A stretch of 40,241 nucleotides of DNA from a virus: positions 1 through 40,241 of IMG/VR virus record IMGVR_UViG_3300028895_000526; one strand, given 5' to 3'. Under the pieces are notes generated by a model. The model was not told where the DNA came from, ran no database searches, and saw nothing but the letters and a program-made list of their open reading frames with translations. The translations under genes were made by a program, and so were the position numbers. Position 1 is the first letter of the stretch. The number at the start of each line of letters is the position of its first letter. This document shows, in pieces, positions 15,394-20,653 of the stretch.

Positions 15394-15599
15394 GTGAGTT
15401 AACTTTATCTTACGAGAAGCCTACAATTCAGCTTACAGGAAATGATGGTAATGCTTTTGCTATCCTCGGCAATGTTCGCAGAGGTATGAAGAGAGCAGGA
15501 GCAACTGATGAAGAGCTAAAAGCTTTTATGAGTGAAGCGACATCAGGAGACTATGACCATCTTCTACAGACCTGTATGAAGTATGTAGACGTTAGATAA
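15390..15599 (+). CDS. Conserved small phage protein (69 aa)
   Basis: Matches a widely distributed phage and mobile-element hypothetical protein by its pattern: IQLTGNDGNAFAILG near the start, a Arg-rich turn, then a helical segment ending ATSGDYDHLLQTCMKYVDV. I know of no established function for this family. Four-nucleotide ATGA overlap with the preceding zinc-ribbon gene; its TAA stop is embedded in the next AACTCTCG motif. Confidence 0.8.
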   Translation: MSELTLSYEKPTIQLTGNDGNAFAILGNVRRGMKRAGATDEELKAFMSEATSGDYDHLLQTCMKYVDVR

Positions 15600-15641
15600 C
15601 TCTCGGCTGTTCATCTTGCTCGAGGTGGACAGCAAAAAGTT
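15598..15641 (+). promoter_or_regulatory. Stop-anchored hairpin element 4
   Basis: AACTC (15598-15602), TCG, then an 11-bp stem GCTGTTCATCT (15606-15616) with AGGTGGACAGC (15623-15633), loop TGCTCG, then AAAAAGTT whose AGTT can pair with AACT. Same 5' edge as element 2 but different stem bases with pairing kept. Confidence 0.8.
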
Positions 15642-15656
15642 ATTAACAAGTCAACG

Positions 15657-15685
15657 TTTACAAAGTTTTACAAATTTTATATAAT
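15657..15685 (+). promoter_or_regulatory. Internal rightward sigma70-type promoter
   Basis: TTTACA at 15657-15662, 17-nt spacer, perfect TATAAT at 15680-15685. It lies between hairpin element 4 and the gene at 15716, so it would add transcription of the glycosylase-like gene and everything downstream. Confidence 0.65.
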
Positions 15686-15715
15686 TAAACTGTTCCTAAC
15701 AATTAAAGAGCACGT

Positions 15716-16045
15716 ATGAGAATCTGGCACGAAGAGCTAATTCCGAAGCTCTGCCGTCAACATCTCTTAGCAGTTTGGAGAGAGGCTCTCGGATGTTATT
15801 CAATTATTGTGAATAACAAGAGTGGCTATCGCAATCATCCTGCTGTCAAAGAGTTTGAAGACGCACCAGTCAGGCTCTGGTATCGCTTATGTGCAATTCG
15901 AGCAGAGATGTGTCGTAGGGGCTATTGCCCAAAGCCACTGCCGAAGATACACGTTAAGCACAGAGTTGAAACGCTCAGAGAATGGCAAACACTTCCTGAG
16001 CAGATCGAAGTTCTTAAATCTAAGAACTGTGACTGTGATGTTTAA
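15716..16045 (+). CDS. Pyrimidine dimer DNA glycosylase-type protein (109 aa)
   Basis: The start MRIWHEELIPKLCRQHLLAVWREALGCYSII and the later RLCAIRAEMCRRGYCP segment follow the small family related to pyrimidine-dimer glycosylases (M-R-L-W-H-x-L-I/L-x-x-L-x-R-x-x-L-x-x-x-x-R-E). The denV-type enzymes nick next to UV-induced dimers. At 109 residues it is close to the usual family length; many members are only inferred to be active. The C-terminal CDCDV is extra. Leader AATTAAAGAGCACGT precedes the start, with a promoter 30 nt upstream. A different reading frame overlapping its 3' end is a shadow. Confidence 0.65.
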   Translation: MRIWHEELIPKLCRQHLLAVWREALGCYSIIVNNKSGYRNHPAVKEFEDAPVRLWYRLCAIRAEMCRRGYCPKPLPKIHVKHRVETLREWQTLPEQIEVLKSKNCDCDV

Positions 16046-16061
16046 TTCACTAAAGACGAGT

Positions 16062-16268
16062 ATGGCAGACGAACAAATCTTCTATCAATCCTTCGGTCAT
16101 TTCCCAGGCTATCCTGGTGAAGGAGGAGCGAATAGAAAGACCTTAAGAGATGCTCTTCTCGACGCAGTCGAGATGATGACTCGAGAAGGTTGTCATTACG
16201 TAGACATCTTCAAAAAGAATGAAGACTACGAACTTCTAGCTCGATGGGAGCTTAGAAGAGTTGAGTAA
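16062..16268 (+). CDS. Hypothetical early protein (68 aa)
   Basis: I place the start at 16062 (MADEQIFYQSFGHF), since CTAAAGACGAGTATG matches the recurrent leader, and the longer frame to 15822 would run inside the previous gene. The protein has a GHFPGYPGEGG turn and a helical acidic C-terminal half. Not recognised. The TAA stop forms the start of hairpin element 5. Likely an early accessory protein. Confidence 0.7.
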   Translation: MADEQIFYQSFGHFPGYPGEGGANRKTLRDALLDAVEMMTREGCHYVDIFKKNEDYELLARWELRRVE

Positions 16269-16334
16269 CTCTCGGCTACTCTTCTCACTACAAGCATGGG
16301 GAGACAAGGCAACTTGTTCCTTGAGGAGAGTAGC
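16267..16334 (+). promoter_or_regulatory. Stop-anchored hairpin element 5
   Basis: AACTCTCG (16267-16274), then a 13-bp stem GCTACTCTTCTCA (16275-16287) with TGAGGAGAGTAGC (16322-16334). The apical part contains ACAAG-GCAA-CTTGT, a 5-bp hairpin closed by a GNRA-type tetraloop. No clear outer GAGTT partner here, which differs from elements 2, 3 and 6. Confidence 0.75.
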
Positions 16335-16354
16335 AAAGATGTTATTTAATAATT

Positions 16355-16362
16355 AACTCTCG
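16355..16362 (+). promoter_or_regulatory. AACTCTCG motif directly before a start codon
   Basis: AATTAACTCTCGCGT precedes ATG at 16366, so the motif sits 3 nt from the start. It is the same arrangement as at 13965 before the first early gene, and both precede members of the same paralogous family. Confidence 0.6.
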
Positions 16363-16365
16363 CGT

Positions 16366-16800
16366 ATGTATTATCTCATCAACAAATCAACAGGTGAGAT
16401 AGTCGAAGAAAACGAGACAAAGAGTCGACTTCGTAAAAAGCAGAAGACTATGAAGAACAGAACAGACTACAAAGTGAGTAAGTTCAAACCCGGCGAGGGA
16501 CGTCATGGTTCAGTCAAAAGCAAAGTTGGCCGAGGCAAAGGATTCTCTGCTCGATGGAACAGAGATCGTATTGCTAAGGAACAAGCTGAGATTGACGAAC
16601 GCGTCCGCAAACATTTACCGCCGTGGGATTTGTTCATGCCCACTGATGAACGCCTTCGTAAAATCTGGCGAAGTGGCAAAGCTCACTTTATCGGAGGTGA
16701 GAAGAACAACGACATAAGACTCGATGGAAAGACAATCCCAAAGAATCGTCTCAATCGACTATCGCACAAACTAAATCAACCTGGAAATCATGGGTACTAA
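16366..16800 (+). CDS. Basic early protein, paralogue 2 of 3 (144 aa)
   Basis: The N-terminal 40 residues carry YLINKSTGEIVEE, a basic helix (SRLRKKQKTMK) and YKVSKFKPG, matching the paralogues at 13980 and 18194 (short hydrophobic strand, S-G-K/E-V/I turn, Arg/Lys-rich helix, then xVSKF). Beyond residue 45 it is a long, Arg/Lys-rich extension ending in GNHGY. Probably a nucleic-acid binder, but no known family is recognised. The last 11 nt overlap the next gene. Confidence 0.75.
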   Translation: MYYLINKSTGEIVEENETKSRLRKKQKTMKNRTDYKVSKFKPGEGRHGSVKSKVGRGKGFSARWNRDRIAKEQAEIDERVRKHLPPWDLFMPTDERLRKIWRSGKAHFIGGEKNNDIRLDGKTIPKNRLNRLSHKLNQPGNHGY

Positions 16801-17041
16801 GAAAAGGAGACAACGAACACTGTATAAAGTGATTAGTGTTCACAATAAAGCTAAAGGTCGATGGATCCAACGGTATTCACGTAAAGAACGTCGTACTGCT
16901 TGGATCTACCAGCCACCGATACCAATTAAAAATGGTTGTGTCAGAGTTGAGGCTGTCTTTCAAAGAGGAAACTCCTTTTGGACTACTCACACTGACATAC
17001 CGAAAGACGTATGCAAATCGAGATTAGCAAAGGCAGATTGA
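16790..17041 (+). CDS. Small very basic protein (83 aa)
   Basis: Not recognised. Starts MGTKKRRQRTLYKVISVHNKAKGRWIQRYSRKERRTAW, extremely Arg/Lys-rich, followed by a short beta-like segment with Trp and Thr (NSFWTTHTDIP). It overlaps the preceding gene by 11 nt and the next by 31 nt. An RNA- or DNA-binding role is plausible from charge only. A second frame over the same DNA is a shadow. Confidence 0.65.
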   Translation: MGTKKRRQRTLYKVISVHNKAKGRWIQRYSRKERRTAWIYQPPIPIKNGCVRVEAVFQRGNSFWTTHTDIPKDVCKSRLAKAD

Positions 17042-17211
17042 AGTTCCTCATAAAGATCCTTCGTATCCGAAGAGACTATCTCCAAGGCTTACCAACGTTC
17101 TTTCACGGAACAAACTCAACTGCTGCTAGAAACAGGGAGAAGATACAAGAACTCGAGGAGAGTGTCAATTTTTTGATTGATGCAGGTAAACTCGGACTTA
17201 AGAAGTATTAA
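17011..17211 (+). CDS. Small helical early protein (66 aa)
   Basis: Not recognised. Basic N-terminus (MQIEISKGRLKFLIKILRIRRDYLQG) then an acidic helical segment (REKIQELEESVNFLID). It overlaps the 83-aa gene by 31 nt, so it is translated by coupling rather than its own leader. Its TAA stop begins hairpin element 6. Confidence 0.65.
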   Translation: MQIEISKGRLKFLIKILRIRRDYLQGLPTFFHGTNSTAARNREKIQELEESVNFLIDAGKLGLKKY

Positions 17212-17324
17212 CTCTCGGCTGACTATCATCTGGGCTAAATAGATGTCATAAGCTATACCTTCTTCGCTTCACTCAAGCGACGTGCTCTTTACTTCCTCAT
17301 ATAGGTGGTAGTCAGCAATGAGTT
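17210..17324 (+). promoter_or_regulatory. Stop-anchored hairpin element 6 (largest apical region)
   Basis: Outer stem AACTC (17210-17214) with GAGTT (17320-17324), internal loop TCG/AAT, inner 14-bp stem GCTGACTATCATCT (17218-17231) with AGGTGGTAGTCAGC (17303-17316). A 71-nt apical region includes TCGCTT/AAGCGA. Pairing includes several U-G wobbles with U on the 5' side. Confidence 0.85.
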
Positions 17325-17333
17325 AGTTCTTTT

Positions 17334-17403
17334 GTTACCCTCCCTGTTCTGGCTGCGAGAGTCCGGAACCTAAGCTCAGTTCTAGAATGAGGGGGAGGGC
17401 AAC
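17334..17403 (+). promoter_or_regulatory. Branched structured element after element 6
   Basis: Outer stem GTT-A-CCCTCCC (17334-17344) with GGGAGGG-C-AAC (17393-17403), 10 bp with one A-C mismatch. Inside lie GTTCTGG/CCGGAAC (about 17345-17370) and CTCA/TGAG with TTCTAGAA in the loop, giving a multi-branched, vaguely tRNA-like shape of about 62 nt between the acceptor-like strands, too short for a tRNA. Precedes the 29-aa membrane peptide. Confidence 0.6.
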
Positions 17404-17423
17404 AAGAGAATTAAAATATAACA

Positions 17424-17513
17424 ATGTTCTGTATTCACACATTGATCATCGGAGTACTATTCGGCTTCATCTTAGCAGTTATACTTCGAGCGATCTTCGA
17501 AGCTTATGAGTAA
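17424..17513 (+). CDS. 29-aa single-span membrane peptide
   Basis: ATG at 17424, TAA at 17511-17513. Nearly the whole product is one hydrophobic helix (HTLIIGVLFGFILAVILRAIFE) with a polar acidic C-terminus. Preceded by AATTAAAATATAACA and no Shine-Dalgarno, and by the branched element. It overlaps the next 38-aa frame at ATGAGTAA. Very small holin-like, toxin-like or exclusion peptides have this form; no family match is claimed. Confidence 0.5.
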   Translation: MFCIHTLIIGVLFGFILAVILRAIFEAYE

Positions 17514-17622
17514 GAGACTTTACAACAGAGGAGACTGGTTCTGGATGATGATCGTCTTTCTGATGTATTTCTATTGCATCTGGAGCGTTGTACCATTCAT
17601 CTGGAGAGTAATTTTTAAGTGA
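17506..17622 (+). CDS. 38-aa membrane peptide, overlapping the previous one
   Basis: ATG at 17506 inside the preceding stop region, TGA at 17620-17622. Sequence MSKRLYNRGDWFWMMIVFLMYFYCIWSVVPFIW is a basic N-terminus plus a Trp/Phe/Tyr/Met-rich transmembrane helix and short basic end. It overlaps the previous frame by 8 nt, in the style of coupled small genes. Possible holin or superinfection-exclusion factor; no evidence for either. Its TGA is the end of the outer stem of the next hairpin. Confidence 0.55.
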   Translation: MSKRLYNRGDWFWMMIVFLMYFYCIWSVVPFIWRVIFK

Positions 17623-17718
17623 CGTGCAGTCGACGACAAGCAAAAGAATCTCTGAAACGATCGCACTGGCCCTGGCTCGACTTTCCGTTTAGGAGAATCA
17701 TTCGACTGCACCTCACTT
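17617..17718 (+). promoter_or_regulatory. Stop-anchored hairpin element 7
   Basis: Outer 6-bp stem AAGTGA (17617-17622, containing the TGA stop) with TCACTT (17713-17718), 2x2 internal loop CG/CC, inner 9-bp stem TGCAGTCGA (17625-17633) with TCGACTGCA (17702-17710), large apical region. It lacks AACTCTCG but keeps the stop-anchored outer stem, internal loop, inner stem plan. Followed by the AATTAAAGACGCG leader of the gene at 17740. Confidence 0.7.
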
Positions 17719-17739
17719 AATAATTAAAGACGCGAAGCT

Positions 17740-17949
17740 ATGTTAGAACTAAGTCGTCTCGATGAGCCTGTAGCAACTCTCTTTCTTGAGAGAGACGCAG
17801 ACCACTCAACGATACAAACAACTGGGAAAAGAAAAGACCTCATCGCTCTTATTGCAGACGCTGTCAGTAAAAGTGACGAGCTAAGGGTTCTTTTTCTGCA
17901 AGGGATCTCAATCGGGGAAACAAAAAAGTATGACAGTGCTGCTGGGTAA
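17740..17949 (+). CDS. Small acidic early protein (69 aa)
   Basis: Not recognised. Mixed alpha/beta (TLFLERDADHSTIQTTGKRKDLIALIADAVSKSDELRVLFLQG), acidic. Leader AATTAAAGACGCGAAGCT fits the recurrent motif, which supports the start. A 20-nt overlap with the next small zinc-ribbon gene suggests the two work or are translated together. Confidence 0.65.
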   Translation: MLELSRLDEPVATLFLERDADHSTIQTTGKRKDLIALIADAVSKSDELRVLFLQGISIGETKKYDSAAG

Positions 17950-18094
17950 AAAGATACCTTGTCCAAAATGTCACGCAGAAGCAGTGATACTACTGAACGA
18001 AGGACGTTACTTTGTTCAGTGTTATACCTGTTTGTATTATGGCTATTTAAAAGAGTACCATAAGAAGTCGTATAGGAGCCAAAACAATACCTAG
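17930..18094 (+). CDS. 54-aa zinc-ribbon protein
   Basis: ATG at 17930 in the end of the preceding gene, TAG at 18092-18094; too short for ordinary ORF lists. Contains IPCPKCHAEAVILL...VQCYTCLYYG, i.e. CxxC-x(17)-CxxC, a classic zinc ribbon, and a basic Tyr-rich C-terminus (EYHKKSYRS). Four small zinc-ribbon proteins occur in this early unit. Likely nucleic-acid or host-protein binding. Confidence 0.6.
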   Translation: MTVLLGKKIPCPKCHAEAVILLNEGRYFVQCYTCLYYGYLKEYHKKSYRSQNNT

Positions 18095-18099
18095 TTTAA

Positions 18100-18151
18100 C
18101 TTTAGAGAGAAAAATAGTAGTATTACACTACTAGCACATCTCTTTAGATAT
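18100..18151 (+). promoter_or_regulatory. Hairpin in the spacer before the third paralogue
   Basis: TAGTAGT and ACTACTA form a 7-bp stem with a 5-nt loop (ATTAC), and the flanking AGAGA/TCTCT forms a second 5-bp stem across a GAAAAA/GCACA internal loop, so again an outer stem, internal loop, inner stem plan in an early-gene spacer. It begins a few nt after the TAG of the 54-aa gene. The remaining bases to 18193 hold no gene. Confidence 0.6.
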
Positions 18152-18193
18152 AAAGGTCGAATATTATTAAGAAACATTTAACCAACAGACACT

Positions 18194-18529
18194 ATGGCTA
18201 AAAAGAAAAATGGAACTGGCAACGGCAAGTTCCACATCGTTCACAAAGTCTCTGGCAAAGTAGTTGCTTCAGGAGACAACAAACCAAAACTGCGCAAGCA
18301 GAAGAACGAGATGAAAGACGGTGATCAATACATCGTCTCCAAGTTTGCTGGGCTACGTCCAGTAAAGGAGAAACCAAACAAACCCGTTAAAGAAAAGAAG
18401 GAGAAGAAAGCTAAGAAAACTAAGAAAGTCAAGAAGACCAAGCAAGAAGACGGGCTCACAGCTGAGCAAAAAGAAGCACGTAAAGCTCGTGCTAAAGCTC
18501 GCCGTGAAAGAAAAGCTAAGAAAGACTAA
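18194..18529 (+). CDS. Lysine-rich early protein, paralogue 3 of 3 (111 aa)
   Basis: N-terminal domain: FHIVHKVSGKVVASGDN, a basic helix (KLRKQKNEMK), then YIVSKFAGL, matching the family seen at 13980 and 16366. The rest is a disordered Lys-rich tail (KEKKEKKAKKTKKVKKTKQE, then ARKARAKARRERKAKKD), histone-H1-like in composition. A nucleoid-binding or DNA-condensing role is possible from charge only. Stop TAA is part of TAACTCTCA. Confidence 0.75.
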   Translation: MAKKKNGTGNGKFHIVHKVSGKVVASGDNKPKLRKQKNEMKDGDQYIVSKFAGLRPVKEKPNKPVKEKKEKKAKKTKKVKKTKQEDGLTAEQKEARKARAKARRERKAKKD

Positions 18530-18535
18530 CTCTCA
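18528..18535 (+). promoter_or_regulatory. AACTCTCA variant motif between two genes
   Basis: TAACTCTCAAGACT joins the stop of the 111-aa gene to the ATG at 18541. The motif is the ninth copy (last base altered) and here serves as both stop context and start leader, with no hairpin. Confidence 0.5.
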
Positions 18536-18540
18536 AGACT

Positions 18541-19002
18541 ATGGCTAAAGACTTAGGAGCCACGATCGATAAGCTAAAAGTCAATGTCAAAGCAGGGTAC
18601 ATTAGAAAACTGAACATGCATGCTCACGGTGGTCTTCAATTTGAAACCACTGATGTTCACGCTATCTTCGAGGCTAAAGACGTTTCAATTGAACACGCGA
18701 ATGAAGTTCATTCATTGCTCTCAGAGAAGGCTAAATACATCATCGAGACTGAGATCGCTAAGATCGAAGGTGCAGTTCAAGATCCTGTTTCGAAGGAGAA
18801 AGGCAAAGGTCTTAGTAAAAAATCATTCGAGAAGATCATGCCACTCTTCAACGACATTACGATGGCGTCTAGTCTTGCAGAGTTAAAGAAGGTGAGGAGT
18901 CAATTACGTACTGCTAAAGAAAAAGGAACTTATTCAACTAAGCAATACAATCATTTGGCTCGTCACTACAAACAGCGACGTAAACAACTAAAGAACAAGT
19001 AA
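18541..19002 (+). CDS. Hypothetical early protein (153 aa)
   Basis: Not recognised. N-terminal 60 residues alternate strand and helix (KAGYIRKLNMHAHGGLQFETTDVHAIFEAK), followed by helical stretches and a basic end (HYKQRRKQLKNK). No catalytic motif. It begins right after AACTCTCA and its TAA is immediately followed by the ATG of the nuclease gene (no gap), so it belongs to the same transcript. The start at 18541 is supported by the motif position. Confidence 0.7.
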   Translation: MAKDLGATIDKLKVNVKAGYIRKLNMHAHGGLQFETTDVHAIFEAKDVSIEHANEVHSLLSEKAKYIIETEIAKIEGAVQDPVSKEKGKGLSKKSFEKIMPLFNDITMASSLAELKKVRSQLRTAKEKGTYSTKQYNHLARHYKQRRKQLKNK

Positions 19003-19785
19003 ATGCTCGAAAAGATAAGCCACTCAGGGATCAAGGATTACTTGAAGTGTCCGCTTCTCTTCTATTATCGACACGTTCTTGGTATAAGAGTCGCTGAAAG
19101 ACCAATACCGTTAGTCTTCGGTGGAGCAATACATAAAGCAGTAGAGCTCTACGAAAAGAACGGAGACGATCCACTCGAAGTTTTTGAAGATAACTTTGAA
19201 CCTGATAAGATTGATTACTTCGATCGGTTCGGGAGAGAATTATCTACAAGACAAGCAGATGATGTCTATGAAACCAACTTAGAGAACGGCTTTCGTTTAC
19301 TCGACCACTTCGTCGAAGAACGAGAGACCGGAATTCTAAAGGACTACGAAGTCGTATCAACAGAGCGTTACTTTAGAAGAAGGTTGCGTCATCCTATTAC
19401 TCACGACCGAGTCAAAGTGAGATGGATGACAGGTATTGTAGACTTCATTCTCGAGGATGGCAGGTTCGGAGACTATAAGACGAGTGGTAAAACCTATAAG
19501 CAAGCAACAGTCGATGAGTCGTTGCAACCAACGATGTACTATTTATGGTACTATCTAACTTATAGGAGACTACCAAAAAGCTTTGTCTATATTGTCTTTC
19601 TGAAACGACGCAAGACTAATCCGATCCAGGTACTAGAGACTCATCGTACATTAACACAACTTGGTGAGCTCGTTGATCTAATTAACGAGATCGCAGTAAA
19701 GGTCGAGAAAAAACAATTCAAACGAAGTCACGGTGAGAAAGCTTATTGTGATTGCTTCCGTTATGAAAAGCTACTAAACGTATGA
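19003..19785 (+). CDS. PD-(D/E)XK exonuclease (Cas4/RecB-like fold)
   Basis: Motifs: N-terminal SHSGIKDYLKCPLLFYYRH (motif I-like with Cys16), GGAIHKAVELY (His44), then MTGIVDF...FGDYKTSGK with Asp147 and Asp157-Tyr-Lys159, the PD-(D/E)XK core, followed by LQPTMYYLWYY (Gln motif). The C-terminus has CDCF (Cys249 and Cys251), so three cysteines are placed like a partly kept iron-sulfur cluster of Cas4/AddB enzymes; the fourth Cys is not obvious. It likely resects DNA ends in phage recombination or degrades host DNA. It overlaps the next gene by 4 nt. Confidence 0.8.
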   Translation: MLEKISHSGIKDYLKCPLLFYYRHVLGIRVAERPIPLVFGGAIHKAVELYEKNGDDPLEVFEDNFEPDKIDYFDRFGRELSTRQADDVYETNLENGFRLLDHFVEERETGILKDYEVVSTERYFRRRLRHPITHDRVKVRWMTGIVDFILEDGRFGDYKTSGKTYKQATVDESLQPTMYYLWYYLTYRRLPKSFVYIVFLKRRKTNPIQVLETHRTLTQLGELVDLINEIAVKVEKKQFKRSHGEKAYCDCFRYEKLLNV

Positions 19786-20192
19786 ACAAAATAGAACCAA
19801 TACAATCAGACAAATGGTATTCGATCGGTGCACTTGTAAGAGTTGCACAAGCAGGATATCTCCCAATCAAATCAAAAGCATATTGGACACAGCTTTGTAA
19901 AGACGGTAAGCTGAAACACATTAGATTGAAGAATGCTTACTCGATACAGGGTAAGGATGTGCTCGCTCACCTTGATAAAAAATTGCGGTATGAACGAAGA
20001 AGTGCTAAAAACAAAGCTCGTAAAAACAGCGGAGAGATACGCAAAGATAACAATCAAGCTGGCAAAGCTACACGAAAAGAAGATCGATCTAGTGGGGGAC
20101 GGAGTGAGCCCCAAAAAAGCCAGGGAGATCTGGAAACACTCAGAGAACGGGATCAGGGAGGCGAAACTAAAGCTACGACTAAAGGGGCTTGA
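19782..20192 (+). CDS. Excisionase/MerR-like HTH protein with overlapping 3' region (136 aa)
   Basis: The N-terminal 66 residues have the small winged-HTH pattern of excisionase-like proteins: WYSIGALVRVAQAGYLPIKSK, AYWTQLCKDGKLKHIRLKNAYSIQGKDVLAHL. From about residue 75 the sequence is low-complexity and polar (KNSGEIRKDNNQAGKATRKED...), the appearance expected when a helical K/E-rich gene is read in another frame. The overlapping frame at 19990 looks more protein-like there. Either an extended overlap or an ancestral frameshift is present. Possible regulator or DNA-architectural protein; an integrase partner is absent. Confidence 0.6.
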   Translation: MNKIEPIQSDKWYSIGALVRVAQAGYLPIKSKAYWTQLCKDGKLKHIRLKNAYSIQGKDVLAHLDKKLRYERRSAKNKARKNSGEIRKDNNQAGKATRKEDRSSGGRSEPQKSQGDLETLRERDQGGETKATTKGA

Positions 20193-20253
20193 GCAATTGC
20201 TATCTTCGTATCGAGCTGCACTGAGGACAGATGATCGACAAAAACAATCTTAA
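19990..20253 (+). CDS. Helical protein overlapping the HTH gene (87 aa)
   Basis: Starts at ATG 19990 in the +1 frame relative to the HTH gene, overlapping it by 203 nt. The product (MNEEVLKTKLVKTAERYAKITIKLAKLHEKK...SPKKAREIWKHSENGIREAKLKLRLKGLEQLLSSYRAAL) is a well-patterned amphipathic coiled-coil or helical protein, which argues for its reality. Overlaps the next gene by 23 nt. No family recognised. Confidence 0.55.
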   Translation: MNEEVLKTKLVKTAERYAKITIKLAKLHEKKIDLVGDGVSPKKAREIWKHSENGIREAKLKLRLKGLEQLLSSYRAALRTDDRQKQS

Positions 20254-20653
20254 ACGTGCTCTCAAGAGGGTTGGCATCAAGAATGTAAAGTTCTTACTTA
20301 CTCGCGAAGACGAAGCAATAGTCCTACTCTCTGAGAATACCTTCAATCAAGTTAAGATCGTATATCCGAAAACCTGTAAGAAGATTTCAGCAATACTTGA
20401 CTTTACTGATAAAGATCAAGCATGGCTAGATAGCTTACTCGCAGAGTATAAAGAACATCTAACTCTGAAAGAGATGGTACAACAAGCAGAGAAGATGTCT
20501 GACTGGCTGAAGAAGAAGCACATTCAAGATGGCAATACGAAGAGTCGTTATCGGACGTTCCTCCGTAAAGAAGTTCGTTGGAGAAAGGAACGCCAGCAAA
20601 ACGGTGGCGAGAAGAACCTTGATCCAGAACTTTTACGAAAGCTGAATGACTAA
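20231..20653 (+). CDS. Hypothetical early protein (140 aa)
   Basis: Not recognised. N-terminal alpha/beta (MIDKNNLKRALKRVGIKNVKFLLTREDEAIVLLSENTFNQVKIVYPK) then helical, Lys/Glu-rich, with a basic C-terminal half (SRYRTFLRKEVRWRKERQQNGGEKN). Overlaps the coiled-coil frame by 23 nt and the primase-helicase by 8 nt, so it probably serves replication. The basic C-terminal region could bind DNA. Confidence 0.65.
   Translation: MIDKNNLKRALKRVGIKNVKFLLTREDEAIVLLSENTFNQVKIVYPKTCKKISAILDFTDKDQAWLDSLLAEYKEHLTLKEMVQQAEKMSDWLKKKHIQDGNTKSRYRTFLRKEVRWRKERQQNGGEKNLDPELLRKLND

Noticed and set aside
15822-16268. Full-length 148-aa frame from 15822
   Set aside because: The first part lies inside the glycosylase-like gene in another frame; the conserved leader supports the 16062 start.
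17338-17399. tRNA gene candidate
   Set aside because: Acceptor-like stem and arms are present but the length is about 62 nt, the T-arm is mismatched and no anticodon arm can be placed.
19003-19785. Naming the PD-(D/E)XK protein as Cas4
   Set aside because: Only three of the four iron-sulfur cysteines are seen and no CRISPR genes are nearby; a phage RecB-like exonuclease is the safer call.
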